Assembly: GCF_009834545.1 (NCBI RefSeq)
Contig: NZ_CP019427.1
Span: 5,825,001-5,889,000, forward strand
Direction of reading: 5' to 3'
Origin: Pseudomonas sp. S04
GTDB lineage: Bacteria > Pseudomonadota > Gammaproteobacteria > Pseudomonadales > Pseudomonadaceae
Length of the DNA stretch: 64,000 nucleotides
The notes under the pieces were generated by a model. It saw nothing but the letters and a program-made list of their open reading frames with translations, made no database searches and was not told the DNA's origin. This document shows positions 28,696 through 38,266 of the stretch, piece by piece (within the stretch, counting starts at the first letter, position 1; each line of letters opens with the position of its first letter). A program made the position numbers and the translations under genes.

Positions 28696-30477
28696 ATGTC
28701 CGTTCAATTCGCCCCCCAGGATCGCTGGCTGGATTTCAATCAATTGCTGCGCGACCTGATCGCTCAAGGCGTGATCGGCCAGGCCGCAGCCGAACAGGCT
28801 CTGAGCGCACGCCGCAGCGCCGCCAACCATCAGTTGCACCCCTTGGAACTGCTCGCCGATCAACACCTGGCCGACTCCCTGCACGGCGGTCAACCGCTGG
28901 ACCTCGAACGCTTGACCCAATGGCTGGCGCAGCAGGCCGGCCAGCCCTATGTGCGCATCGACCCGTTGAAAATCCATGTCGCGCGCATCACCCCGTTGAT
29001 GTCCTATGCCTTTGCCCAACGCCACGCAATTCTGGCGCTGGCAATCGACCGCGAGGCTGTCACCGTGGCCAGCGCGCAGCCCTACGTGCGTAGTTGGGAA
29101 GCCGACCTGAGCCATGTCCTGCAACTGCCAATCAGGCGCGTGGTGGCCAATCCGCTGGAGATCCGGCGCTATTGTGTGGAGTTCTATCGCCTGGCCAAAT
29201 CGGTCATCGGCGCCAGCCATGGGGATCAGCCTCCCACCCCGCAGGGCAACTTCGAACAACTGCTCAACCTCGGCGCCAGTAACCAGGAGCCCGACGCTAA
29301 TGACGCGCACATCGTCAATATCGTCGACTGGTTGTTCCAGTACGCCTTCCAGCAACGCGCCAGCGATATCCACATCGAACCGCGGCGCGAACAAGGCACC
29401 GTGCGCTTTCGCATCGACGGCGTGCTGCACAACGTCTACCAGTTCCCGCCGCAGGTCACCCTGGCAATGGTCAGTCGCCTGAAAAACCTGGGACGGATGA
29501 ACGTCGCCGAAAAACGCAAACCCCAGGACGGCCGGGTCAAGACCAGGGCGCCAGAAGGCGGTGAAGTGGAATTGCGCCTGTCGACGCTGCCCACCGCCTT
29601 CGGTGAAAAACTGGTGATGCGCATCTTCGACCCCCAGGTGCTGCTCCAGGACTTCGATCAACTGGGCTTTGGCGCCGACGACCTGCGCCGCTGGCAGGAC
29701 ATGACCCGCCAGCCCAATGGCATCATCCTGGTTACCGGACCCACCGGCTCGGGCAAGACCACCACGCTCTACACCACCCTCAAGCAACTCGCGACACCCG
29801 AGATCAACCTCTGCACCATCGAGGACCCGATCGAGATGCTCGAGCCGGCGTTCAATCAGATGCAGGTCCAGCACAACATTGACCTGAGTTTTGCCAGCGG
29901 CGTACGCGCCCTGATGCGCCAGGACCCGGACATCATCATGATCGGTGAAATCCGCGACCTGGAAACCGCCGAGATGGCCATCCAGGCGGCGCTCACTGGA
30001 CACTTGGTGCTATCGACCCTGCACACCACCGATGCGCCAAGCGCCATCAGCCGTCTGCTGGAAGTGGGCATCGCGCCCTATCTGATCAAGGCCACCGTGC
30101 TCGGCGTCATGGCCCAGCGCCTGGTGCGCACCCTGTGCCCGCACTGCAAGGCACCGCTGGCCCTGGACGCCGACACCTGGCACAGCCTGAACCAACTCAG
30201 TCGCGTGCCTATGCCCCACCAGGCGTGCCACGCCGTCGGTTGCCTGGAGTGCCGCGACAGCGGCTATCGCGGCCGCGCCGGGGTCTACGAAATCATGCTA
30301 CTGAGCGCTAGTCTCAAGGCCCTGATCGGCGCCGACAGCGACCTGCCGGCCATCCGCCGCCAGGCCGCCCGGGATGGCATGCGCAGCCTGCGCCTGGCAG
30401 GTGCGGAAAAGGTCGCGCAAGGCTTGACCACGGTCGAAGAAGTGTTGCGGGTCACGCCACAGGCTGAACCAAAGTAA
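28696..30477 (+). CDS. GspE/PulE-type secretion ATPase, stand-alone
   Basis: This 593-residue protein has an N-terminal MshEN/T2SSE_N-like domain and the catalytic core of type II secretion and type IV pilus assembly ATPases: Walker A GPTGSGKTT at residues 348-356, Walker B region IIMIGEIRD, HLVLSTLHTTDAPSA, and a zinc-type CPHC ... CLEC cluster near the C-terminus. No other secretion or pilus genes are nearby, so its partners are not evident. ATG 28696 (MSVQFAPQDR) is the chosen start; the frame stays open upstream through the end of the preceding gene. Confidence 0.87.
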   Translation: MSVQFAPQDRWLDFNQLLRDLIAQGVIGQAAAEQALSARRSAANHQLHPLELLADQHLADSLHGGQPLDLERLTQWLAQQAGQPYVRIDPLKIHVARITPLMSYAFAQRHAILALAIDREAVTVASAQPYVRSWEADLSHVLQLPIRRVVANPLEIRRYCVEFYRLAKSVIGASHGDQPPTPQGNFEQLLNLGASNQEPDANDAHIVNIVDWLFQYAFQQRASDIHIEPRREQGTVRFRIDGVLHNVYQFPPQVTLAMVSRLKNLGRMNVAEKRKPQDGRVKTRAPEGGEVELRLSTLPTAFGEKLVMRIFDPQVLLQDFDQLGFGADDLRRWQDMTRQPNGIILVTGPTGSGKTTTLYTTLKQLATPEINLCTIEDPIEMLEPAFNQMQVQHNIDLSFASGVRALMRQDPDIIMIGEIRDLETAEMAIQAALTGHLVLSTLHTTDAPSAISRLLEVGIAPYLIKATVLGVMAQRLVRTLCPHCKAPLALDADTWHSLNQLSRVPMPHQACHAVGCLECRDSGYRGRAGVYEIMLLSASLKALIGADSDLPAIRRQAARDGMRSLRLAGAEKVAQGLTTVEEVLRVTPQAEPK

Positions 30478-30547
30478 AGCGTGTCCGCTGCAAGCTCGCG
30501 CCGCTACACTCAGGCCTGCACCTTCATTGATTGAATAGGGACTTTTC

Positions 30548-31468
30548 ATGCAAACCGGTAGCGTACTTTTACTTTTCCTCGGCCTGGTGGTCGCCATTCT
30601 GTTCATGGGCTTCAAGGTGGTGCCCCAGGGGTACCAGTGGACCGTGGAGCGTTTTGGCCGCTACACCAACACCCTCAAGCCCGGCCTGAACATCATCATT
30701 CCGGTGATGGACCGCATCGGTCGCAAGATCAACGTGATGGAAAGCGTGCTGGATATTCCGCCGCAGGAAGTCATCACCGCCGACAACGCCACGGTACAGA
30801 TCGACGCCGTATGCTTCTTCCAGGTGGTCAACACCGCGCAGGCGGCCTACGAGGTGAACAACCTCGAACACGCTATCCGCAACCTGCTGCAAACCAACAT
30901 CCGCACCGTGCTCGGCTCGATGGAACTGGACGCCATGCTCAGCCAGCGCGACGGGATCAATGAAAAACTGCTGCGCACCGTGGATGAAGCCACCGCACCC
31001 TGGGGCATCAAGATCACCCGGATCGAGATCAAGGACATCAGCCCACCCGCCGACCTGATGGCGGCCATGTCCGGGCAGATGAAAGCCGAGCGGATCAAGC
31101 GTGCGCAAATCCTCGAGGCCGAAGGCCTGCGGGCTTCGGCGATTCTCACCGCCGAGGGCAAGAAGCAGGCGCAAATCCTCGAAGCCGAGGGTAGCCGGCA
31201 GGCGGCGTTCCTCGAGTCCGAGGCACGCGAACGACAAGCCGAAGCAGAAGCCCAGGCCACCAAGGTGGTGTCCGAGGCGATCGCCAATGGCAACGTGCAG
31301 GCGGTGAACTACTTCGTCGCGCAAAAATACATCGACGCCCTGGGCAAACTGGCCTCGGCCAACAACAGCAAAGTGATCCTGATGCCACTGGAGGCCAGCC
31401 AGGTGATCGGCGCGGTCGGCGGTATCGGCGAGATCGTCAAGGCCACGTTCGATTCCAAGAAAGCCTGA
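30548..31468 (+). CDS. SPFH domain protein (stomatin/paraslipin, QmcA-like)
   Basis: A 306-residue membrane-anchored protein with one N-terminal transmembrane segment ([17 protein letters not shown]), an SPFH/band 7 domain ([39 protein letters not shown]) and an Ala/Glu-rich coiled coil ([18 protein letters not shown]). Bacterial paraslipins scaffold membrane microdomains and pair with NfeD proteins; the NfeD gene follows 10 bases later, an operon arrangement conserved widely. Confidence 0.92.
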   Translation: MQTGSVLLLFLGLVVAILFMGFKVVPQGYQWTVERFGRYTNTLKPGLNIIIPVMDRIGRKINVMESVLDIPPQEVITADNATVQIDAVCFFQVVNTAQAAYEVNNLEHAIRNLLQTNIRTVLGSMELDAMLSQRDGINEKLLRTVDEATAPWGIKITRIEIKDISPPADLMAAMSGQMKAERIKRAQILEAEGLRASAILTAEGKKQAQILEAEGSRQAAFLESEARERQAEAEAQATKVVSEAIANGNVQAVNYFVAQKYIDALGKLASANNSKVILMPLEASQVIGAVGGIGEIVKATFDSKKA

Positions 31469-31478
31469 GGCACGAGCT

Positions 31479-31928
31479 ATGTGGGCATTCCTGCAACACC
31501 TGTCGTTCTGGGACTGGCTGGCATTGGGCACCGTGCTGTTGATCCTCGAAGTGTTCGGCGCCGGGGGTTATCTGCTGTGGATCGGCCTGGCCGCTGCCGC
31601 CGTTGGGGTGCTGACTTTCGTCCTGCCCGGCCTGTCTTGGGAACTGCAACTGCTGTTGTTCGGCTTGCTGTCGATCCTCACCGCGCTGTACTGGTGGCAT
31701 CGCCAGCGCAGCGCAGTACGCGAAAGCGACCAGCCGAACCTCAACCTGCGTGGCCAGGAGCTGATCGGCAGGGTCTTTGTGGTGCATCAGGCGATTGTCG
31801 ACGGTCACGGCAAGGTCAAGATCGCTGACGGTGTCTGGATGGCCAGGGGGCCGGATACCCCGGTGGGGGCCAAGGTACGTGTAGTGGGCCTGGAAGGGGT
31901 GGTGATCCTGGTTGAACAGGTTGATTAG
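31479..31928 (+). CDS. NfeD family membrane protein
   Basis: The short type of NfeD (149 residues): two or three hydrophobic helices (LALGTVLLILEVFGAGGYLL, LAAAAVGVLTFVLPGLSW) and a C-terminal OB-fold domain (ELIGRVFVVHQAIVDGHGKV, ARGPDTPVGAKVRVVGLEGV). It is thought to work with the SPFH protein encoded just upstream. Confidence 0.92.
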   Translation: MWAFLQHLSFWDWLALGTVLLILEVFGAGGYLLWIGLAAAAVGVLTFVLPGLSWELQLLLFGLLSILTALYWWHRQRSAVRESDQPNLNLRGQELIGRVFVVHQAIVDGHGKVKIADGVWMARGPDTPVGAKVRVVGLEGVVILVEQVD

Positions 31929-32000
31929 CGGTCACGGAACTCAGGTGAGGTTTTCCGATCCAAACCGCCAGTTAATCTGAACCCACTGGAGTCACCTTAC

Positions 32001-32318
32001 ATGCGTGTCAAACTGGCCGCCGCTACCCTTGCCCTGCTCTCCCTGTCTGCCGGGTCCGCTATGGCCGATACTTTCTGGCGCAATGTCATCTCCTCGGGGG
32101 CGACCACCGCTTCCACCTACCTGACCTCCAAGGACCACAAGATGGTGCTTGCCGCCCAGGACGACGCCGGGAGCTTCGTGGCCAGTGATGGCAACATTCG
32201 TGGCCCGTTCCTCGAGTCGGCGCTGCAAAAAGTCCGTGCCGACAACCCGGGCCTGCAGGCCACCGACATGGAATTGGCCAACGCGATCCTGGCCAGCAAC
32301 ACCCTCGCGCAACAGTAA
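32001..32318 (+). CDS. DUF2388 domain-containing exported protein
   Basis: A 105-residue protein with a signal peptide (LAAATLALLSLSAGSAMA) and the body SFRxxISSGATTASTYLTSKDHK-like of DUF2388 (here FWRNVISSGATTASTYLTS, then LAAQDDAGSFVAS and ESALQKVRA). The family is common in Pseudomonas and of unknown function, presumably periplasmic. The start follows GGAGTCACCTTAC. It ends at a shared terminator. Confidence 0.87.
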   Translation: MRVKLAAATLALLSLSAGSAMADTFWRNVISSGATTASTYLTSKDHKMVLAAQDDAGSFVASDGNIRGPFLESALQKVRADNPGLQATDMELANAILASNTLAQQ

Positions 32319-32333
32319 CTCGTTGTCGAAAGC

Positions 32334-32364
32334 AAAATGCCGCTCGTTCGAGCGGCATTTTTTT
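32334..32364. terminator. bidirectional intrinsic terminator between DUF2388 gene and gcvP
   Basis: AAATGCCGCTCG (32335-32346) pairs with CGAGCGGCATTT (32349-32360), with T-run on the right and A-run on the left, serving both convergent genes. Confidence 0.9.
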
Positions 32365-32380
32365 GCCTGGCAATCAGCCC

Positions 32381-35254
32381 TTATCGATACTCATCCAGCG
32401 GCACGCAGGCACAAAATAGATTGCGATCGCCGTAGACATTGTCCACCCGATTCACCGTCGGCCAGTACTTGTGCGCCCGGGTGTGGGCATCCGGGGTCAC
32501 CGCCTGTTCAATGCTGTAGGGCCGCTCCCAGACCCCGGTAACGTCCGCCAGGGTATGGGGCGAGCGCTTCAGCGGGTTGTCGTCGGCCGGCCAGTTACCG
32601 TTCTGCACTTCGGTAATTTCCGCGCGGATACTCAACATCGCACCGATAAAACGGTCCAGCTCCGCCTTGGACTCACTTTCGGTGGGCTCGACCATCAAGG
32701 TCCCCGCCACCGGGAACGACATGGTCGGCGCATGGAAGCCGTAGTCCATAAGACGCTTGGCCACGTCCTCTTCACTGATCCCGGTCTGGGCCTTGAGCGG
32801 TCGCAGATCAAGGATACATTCGTGGGCCACCCGCCCGTTACGCCCACTGAACAGCACCGGGAAGGCGCCAGACAGGTGTTCGGCCAGGTAGTTGGCCGAC
32901 AGGATCGCCACTTCGCTGGCATCGGCCAGTTGCGGGCCCATCATTGCAATGTACATCCAACTGATCGGCAGGATGCTTGCACTGCCCCAGGGCGCGGCGC
33001 TGACTGCAGTGTTCTTCGGGTCCGGCCCATCCAGCGGCACTACCGGGTGATTGGCCACGAACGGCGCCAAGTGCGCGCGCACGCCAATCGGTCCCATCCC
33101 CGGACCGCCGCCACCGTGGGGAATGCAGAAGGTCTTGTGCAGATTCATGTGGGACACATCGGCACCGATATCCGCCGGCCGCGCCAGCCCGACCTGCGCG
33201 TTGAGGTTGGCGCCGTCCATGTACACCTGACCGCCGTGGCTGTGGATAACTTCGCAGATCGCGCTGATGCCCTCCTCGTACACCCCATGGGTCGAGGGGT
33301 AGGTGGCCATCAGGCAGGCCAGCTTGTCAGCGGCCGCTGCGGCTTTGTTCTTCAAGTCGTCAAGGTCGACGTTGCCGGCAGCGTCACACTCGACGATCAC
33401 CACCTGCATCCCGGCCATCTGCGCCGACGCCGGGTTGGTGCCATGGGCCGATGCCGGGATCAGGCAGATATCGCGCGCACCCTGCTGACGGCTTGCGTGA
33501 TATTTGCGGATCGCCAACAACCCGGCATATTCGCCCTGAGCGCCGGAGTTGGGCTGCATGCAGATCGCATCGAAACCGGTGATCGCACACAACCAGCGCT
33601 CCAGCTCGTCGATCATCAACCCGTAGCCCGTCGCCTGCTCTTTCGGGGCAAAGGGGTGCAGGTTGGCGAAACCTGGCCAGGTAATGGGGATCATCTCGCT
33701 GGTGGCGTTGAGTTTCATGGTGCAGGAGCCCAGTGGGATCATCGACTGGTTAAGCGCCAGGTCCTTGTTCTCCAGTTGCTTGAGGTAGCGCAGCATCTCG
33801 GTTTCACTGTGGTGCGCGTTGAACACCGGGTGGCGCAAGTAACCACTGGTGCGCAGCAACCCTGCCGGGATGCCCGAGGCCAGCGCCTGCCCATCCAGTT
33901 CGGCCACCTGCAGTCCATGGTCGGCACCGAGGAACACGTCGAACAGCTTCGCCACCGTGCTTTCGTCGCAGCTTTCGTCGAGGCTCAGGCCGACCTGGCC
34001 GCGACCGAGAATCCGCAGGTTGATCTGCGCCGCCTTGGCCGATTCGATGATTGCCGTCTGGCTGCCGCCGACTTCCAGGGTCAGGGTGTCGAAAAACTGC
34101 TGGTTGAGCCGGGTAATGCCGTTGCGCTCAAGGCCGGCGGCGAGGATGCACGTCAGGCGGTGCACCCGTTGCGCAATGCGCTTGAGGCCCTGCGGGCCGT
34201 GGTAGACCGCATAGAAGCTGGCAATATTGGCCAGCAGCACCTGGGCGGTGCAGATGTTCGAATTGGCCTTCTCGCGGCGGATATGTTGCTCGCGGGTTTG
34301 CAGGGCCATGCGCAGGGCAACATTGCCCCGGGCGTCTTTCGAGACACCGATGATGCGCCCGGGAATCGCCCGCTTGTATTCGTCACGGCTGGCGAAAAAC
34401 GCCGCATGCGGGCCGCCATAGCCCATGGGCACGCCAAAGCGCTGGGACGAACCGAACACCACGTCGGCGCCCATCTCACCGGGCGGGGTCAGCAACAACA
34501 GGCTCAACAGGTCGGCAGCCACGCAGGCCAGGGCCTGTTGGGCGTGCAGGTGGTCGATCAACGGCCGCAGGTCACGAATCTCGCCGTGGGTGTCGGGGTA
34601 CTGCAGCAGCGCGCCAAACACCTGGTGCCGGGGCAAGTTATCCACAGCGTCGACGATCAGTTCGAAGCCAAACCCCTCGGCCCGGGTCTGCACCACGGAA
34701 ATAGTCTGCGGATGGCAGTTTTCGTCGACGAAGAACAGATTGCTTTTCGACTTGGCCACACGCTTGGCCAAGGCCATGGCTTCCGCCGCCGCCGTGGCTT
34801 CATCGAGCAGCGAAGCGTTGGCCAGCTCCAGGCCTGTCAGGTCGATGGTCAATTGCTGGAAATTGAGCAGCGCCTCGAGCCGGCCCTGGGCGATTTCCGG
34901 CTGGTACGGGGTATAGGCCGTATACCAACCGGGGTTTTCCAGCACATTACGCAGGATCACGGCGGGCGTCAGGGTGCCGTGGTAGCCCATGCCGATCAGG
35001 CTGGTCCAGACCTCATTCTGTTCGGCATAACCGCGCAGCTTGGCCAGGGCGCTCTGCTCGTCCAGGGCCGGGGGCAGGTCCAGCGGTCGATTCAGGCGAA
35101 TGCCCGGCGGTACCGTCTGCTCGATCAACTCGACCCGGCTGCCAAGCCCGAGACTGTCGAGCATGGCCTGCTGCTCGGCGGCGTCCGGCCCCAGGTGGCG
35201 GCGCAGGAAGGCATGGGGATCGCGTAACTGGCTCAAGCTGGGCAACTGGGACAT
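32381..35254 (-). CDS. gcvP: glycine dehydrogenase (decarboxylating), P protein
   Basis: A 957-residue P protein with both tandem halves; the PLP lysine is in [20 protein letters not shown], followed by the glycine-rich loop. It decarboxylates glycine and passes the aminomethyl group to the lipoyl arm of GcvH. Full length for the family. It is the most distal gene of the gcv group, separated from gcvH by a plus-strand aminotransferase gene. Starts [16 protein letters not shown], after a GAGAGAG stretch. Confidence 0.96.
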   Translation of the reverse strand: MSQLPSLSQLRDPHAFLRRHLGPDAAEQQAMLDSLGLGSRVELIEQTVPPGIRLNRPLDLPPALDEQSALAKLRGYAEQNEVWTSLIGMGYHGTLTPAVILRNVLENPGWYTAYTPYQPEIAQGRLEALLNFQQLTIDLTGLELANASLLDEATAAAEAMALAKRVAKSKSNLFFVDENCHPQTISVVQTRAEGFGFELIVDAVDNLPRHQVFGALLQYPDTHGEIRDLRPLIDHLHAQQALACVAADLLSLLLLTPPGEMGADVVFGSSQRFGVPMGYGGPHAAFFASRDEYKRAIPGRIIGVSKDARGNVALRMALQTREQHIRREKANSNICTAQVLLANIASFYAVYHGPQGLKRIAQRVHRLTCILAAGLERNGITRLNQQFFDTLTLEVGGSQTAIIESAKAAQINLRILGRGQVGLSLDESCDESTVAKLFDVFLGADHGLQVAELDGQALASGIPAGLLRTSGYLRHPVFNAHHSETEMLRYLKQLENKDLALNQSMIPLGSCTMKLNATSEMIPITWPGFANLHPFAPKEQATGYGLMIDELERWLCAITGFDAICMQPNSGAQGEYAGLLAIRKYHASRQQGARDICLIPASAHGTNPASAQMAGMQVVIVECDAAGNVDLDDLKNKAAAAADKLACLMATYPSTHGVYEEGISAICEVIHSHGGQVYMDGANLNAQVGLARPADIGADVSHMNLHKTFCIPHGGGGPGMGPIGVRAHLAPFVANHPVVPLDGPDPKNTAVSAAPWGSASILPISWMYIAMMGPQLADASEVAILSANYLAEHLSGAFPVLFSGRNGRVAHECILDLRPLKAQTGISEEDVAKRLMDYGFHAPTMSFPVAGTLMVEPTESESKAELDRFIGAMLSIRAEITEVQNGNWPADDNPLKRSPHTLADVTGVWERPYSIEQAVTPDAHTRAHKYWPTVNRVDNVYGDRNLFCACVPLDEYR

Positions 35255-35405
35255 GACGGGCTCTCTCTTGAATGGCGCTCAGCGTCTGTTCAACTCGGTT
35301 CTGGCAGCATAGCTGCCCTGCGCGCACGGTATGGTGTCTTCGGCCAATCGGAGCCATTCTGTGCAGCGCATCACCCACGTCCGCCACTCGGGTCCCCAGA
35401 TCGCC

Positions 35406-36545
35406 ATGAGCCAACAGCCTTTTCTGCCGTTTTCCAAACCCGTCATCGATGAAGCCACTATTGCCGCCGTAGGCGATGTCCTGCGCTCCGGCTGGATCAC
35501 CAGCGGGCCCAAGGTCCAGGCCTTCGAAGCCCAGCTGTCCGAGTATTTCGGCGGACGGCCGGTGCGTACGTTCAACTCGGGCACCTGCACCATGGAGATC
35601 GCCTTGCGCATCGCCGGGATCGGCGCCGGTGATGAAGTGATCACTACACCCATCTCGTGGGTGGCCACGGCCAACGTGATTCTCGAAGTCGGCGCCACCC
35701 CGGTGTTCGCCGACATCGACCCGGTCACCCGCAACATCGACCTGGACCGGCTCGAAGCCGCCATCACCCCGCGCACCAAGGCAATAATCCCGGTGTACCT
35801 GGCCGGGTTGCCGCTGGACATGGAGCGCCTGTACGGCATTGCGCGCAAGCACGGCCTGCGCATCGTCGAGGATGCCGCCCAAGCGCTGGGCTCAAGCTGG
35901 AATGGGCAGCGCATCGGGGCGACGGGGGACTTCGTGTCGTTCAGTTTCCAGGCGAACAAGAACGTCACCTGCTCGGAGGGCGGCTGCCTGGTGCTGAACA
36001 ACGCGCAAGAAGCGCGGCTGGCCGAGAAGTACCGTCTGCAAGGCGTGACCCGCAGCGGTTTTGATGGCCTGGACGTGGACGTGCTGGGTGGCAAGTTCAA
36101 CATGACCGACGTCGCCGCCGCCATCGGCCTGGGCCAGTTTGCCGGGATCGAGGCGATCACCGCCCATCGCCGCATGCTGGCGCAACATTACTTCGCGTGT
36201 TTTGGCGGTGATTTCGAGGCCCGGTACGGTGCACAGCTACCGCCGGCCGATTTCACCCAGAGCAACTGGCACCTGTTCCAGCTGGTGCTGCCAGAACGTG
36301 CGGATGGCCAACCGGCACGGGCCACGTTCATGGAAAAGATGCAGGCACTGGGAGTTGGCGTCGGCTATCACTACCCGCCGATTCATCTGCTGAGTCTGTA
36401 CCGCGAGCGCGGTTTCAAGGACGGGATGTTCCCGGTGGCCGAGCGGGTTGGCCGGCTGATCGTGTCGCTGCCGATGTTCACGAGCATGAGCACCGATGAT
36501 GTCGAGCGGGTTGTCGCGGCGGTAAAAGCAGTTCTACAAAAATGA
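35406..36545 (+). CDS. DegT/DnrJ/EryC1/StrS family aminotransferase
   Basis: This 379-residue PLP enzyme has the features of the sugar aminotransferase family: SGPKVQAFEAQLSEYFG, HGLRIVEDAAQALGS with the PLP-contact aspartate, and SFQANKNVTCSEGGC with the PLP lysine at about residue 185. Usual substrates are nucleotide-linked keto-sugars, but no sugar or glycan genes are nearby. It is divergent from gcvP and sits between gcvP and gcvH, so it may act outside surface sugars. ATG 35406 (MSQQPFLPFSKP) is preferred to an upstream in-frame ATG at 35331. Confidence 0.9.
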   Translation: MSQQPFLPFSKPVIDEATIAAVGDVLRSGWITSGPKVQAFEAQLSEYFGGRPVRTFNSGTCTMEIALRIAGIGAGDEVITTPISWVATANVILEVGATPVFADIDPVTRNIDLDRLEAAITPRTKAIIPVYLAGLPLDMERLYGIARKHGLRIVEDAAQALGSSWNGQRIGATGDFVSFSFQANKNVTCSEGGCLVLNNAQEARLAEKYRLQGVTRSGFDGLDVDVLGGKFNMTDVAAAIGLGQFAGIEAITAHRRMLAQHYFACFGGDFEARYGAQLPPADFTQSNWHLFQLVLPERADGQPARATFMEKMQALGVGVGYHYPPIHLLSLYRERGFKDGMFPVAERVGRLIVSLPMFTSMSTDDVERVVAAVKAVLQK

Positions 36546-36593
36546 CACTGTGGGTGCTTGCAGGCTGTGCATGCACCCCACAGGTTGGCGTGA

Positions 36594-36977
36594 TTACTCG
36601 CCGATGGCCGCCTTGTAGCCAGCCGCGTCGAGCAATTTGTCGAGGTCGGCGCTGTTGCTTGGCTTGAGCTTGAAGATCCACGCACCGTACGGGTCGGAGT
36701 TGAGCAGCTCGGGGTTGGCGCTCAGTTCTTGGTTGATCGCGATCACTTCGCCGGCAACCGGGGAGTAGATGTCCGAGGCAGCCTTGACCGACTCCACCAC
36801 GCCCGCCTGATCGCCAGCGCCGAACGCAGTGCCCACTTCGGTCAGCTCAACGAAGACCACGTCACCCAAGGCTTCCTGGGCATGATCGCTGATGCCCACG
36901 GTCACGCTGCCATCGGCTTCCAGACGGGCCCATTCGTGACTTTCGGCAAAACGCAGGTCGGCAGGGATATCGCTCAT
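36594..36977 (-). CDS. gcvH: glycine cleavage system H protein
   Basis: A 127-residue lipoyl carrier: the lipoylated lysine is in [17 protein letters not shown]. It shuttles the aminomethyl group between GcvP and GcvT. ATG 36977 ([10 protein letters not shown]) follows AGGACACAGAAC; a start five codons earlier is possible but less typical. It lies 51 bases downstream of gcvT on the same strand. Confidence 0.95.
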   Translation of the reverse strand: MSDIPADLRFAESHEWARLEADGSVTVGISDHAQEALGDVVFVELTEVGTAFGAGDQAGVVESVKAASDIYSPVAGEVIAINQELSANPELLNSDPYGAWIFKLKPSNSADLDKLLDAAGYKAAIGE

Positions 36978-37028
36978 GTTCTGTGTCCTCAAGAAGAAAT
37001 GTCAGCGGTATTGGTCCGCCGGAAATAG

Positions 37029-38111
37029 TTAGATCAAGGTTTTGCCATGACGCACGAAGGTCGGTTTTACCACCCGGACCGGGTACCACTTGCCACGGAT
37101 TTCCACTTCGGCGCGGTCGGCGGTAGCCATCGGCACCCGCGCCAGGGCGATCGATTTGCTAAGCGTAGGAGAGAAACTACCACTGGTGATCTCTCCTTCG
37201 CCAACATCGGCGATACGAACCACCTGGTGCGCCCGTAAAACCCCACGTTCCTCGAGTACCAGGCCGACCAGTTTGTGCTGTACGCCGGCGGCAAGCTCGG
37301 CCTCCAACGCGGCCCGGCCGATGAACTGACGAGTGGCCGGTGCCCAGGCGATGCTCCAGGCCATGTTCGAGGCCAGTGGCGAAACATCCTGGTGGATGTC
37401 CTGGCCATAAAGGTTCATGCCCGCCTCAAGGCGCAAGGTGTCGCGCGCGCCGAGACCGATGGGCGAAATGCCGGCACCGACCAGATCGTTGAAAAAGCCC
37501 GGCGCCTGGCTGGCCGGCATGGCAATTTCCAGGCCGTCTTCGCCGGTATAGCCGGTACGGGCGATGAACCAGTCACCGTCGTACTGGCCTTCGAAGGGCT
37601 TGAGTTGCTGGATCAGTGCACCGCGCGCCTGCGTTACCAGCTCGGCAATTTTCTGCCGAGCGTGCGGGCCCTGGATGGCCAGCATCGCCAGTTCGCTGCG
37701 CTCGTGCAGTTGCACTTGATAGTCGCCGACTTGCGCCTGCATCCAGGCCAGGTCCTGGTCCCGAGTGGCAGCGTTCACTACCAGGCGGTAACAGTCTTCC
37801 AGGCGATAGACGATCATGTCGTCGACCACCCCGCCCCGCTCATTGAGCATGGTGCTGTACAGGGCACGGCCGCAGTTGTGCAGGCGTTCGACATCATTGG
37901 CCAGTAAATACTGGAGCCAGGCCTTTGCCTGGGGGCCGCTGACATCGATCACGGTCATGTGGGACACATCAAAAACCCCACAGTCGCGACGCACCTGATG
38001 GTGCTCCTCGACCTGCGAGCCGTAATGCAGTGGCATATCCCAACCGCCAAAATCGACCATCTTCGCGCCGAGGGCGAGATGAAGGTCATACAGAGGCGTA
38101 CGCTGTCCCAT
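37029..38111 (-). CDS. gcvT: aminomethyltransferase, glycine cleavage T protein
   Basis: The product (360 residues) starts MGQRTPLYDLHLALGAKMVD and carries GGWDMPLHYGSQVEEHHQVR and FDVSHMTVIDVSG, classical for GcvT. It transfers the methylene group from the H protein to tetrahydrofolate and releases ammonia. ATG 38111 has AAGGAG 7 bases upstream; the frame is open further but without signals. A stem-loop lies in its leader. Confidence 0.95.
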   Translation of the reverse strand: MGQRTPLYDLHLALGAKMVDFGGWDMPLHYGSQVEEHHQVRRDCGVFDVSHMTVIDVSGPQAKAWLQYLLANDVERLHNCGRALYSTMLNERGGVVDDMIVYRLEDCYRLVVNAATRDQDLAWMQAQVGDYQVQLHERSELAMLAIQGPHARQKIAELVTQARGALIQQLKPFEGQYDGDWFIARTGYTGEDGLEIAMPASQAPGFFNDLVGAGISPIGLGARDTLRLEAGMNLYGQDIHQDVSPLASNMAWSIAWAPATRQFIGRAALEAELAAGVQHKLVGLVLEERGVLRAHQVVRIADVGEGEITSGSFSPTLSKSIALARVPMATADRAEVEIRGKWYPVRVVKPTFVRHGKTLI

Positions 38112-38160
38112 GGGTTTCTCCTTCCGGGCGTGGCGAAGGTGCGGACAGGCGCTGGTTGGT

Positions 38161-38187
38161 TGAAAGCCTTGAAATAGAAGGCTTTCA
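38161..38187 (-). promoter_or_regulatory. perfect stem-loop in the gcvT leader
   Basis: TGAAAGCCTT (38161-38170) and AAGGCTTTCA (38178-38187) form a 10-bp stem with a 7-base loop, 50 bases before gcvT's start. It lacks the conserved cores of a glycine riboswitch and has no T-run. Its role is unknown; it could be a weak attenuator or protein site. Confidence 0.35.
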
Positions 38188-38266
38188 GTCAATTTCAGGA
38201 ACCTGGTCTGAAGGACGATCCACACCGAATGCCGCGCATTGTAGCCGCATGATGCAGGACTGGCAC

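Noticed and set aside
32471..35227. 918-codon open frame opposite gcvP
   Set aside because: It is the antisense shadow of gcvP created by GC-rich codon use; its translation is low complexity and rich in His, Arg and Gln, without a domain.
38112..38266. Glycine riboswitch upstream of gcvT
   Set aside because: Only a simple 10-bp hairpin is present; the paired aptamer cores of a glycine riboswitch are not seen.
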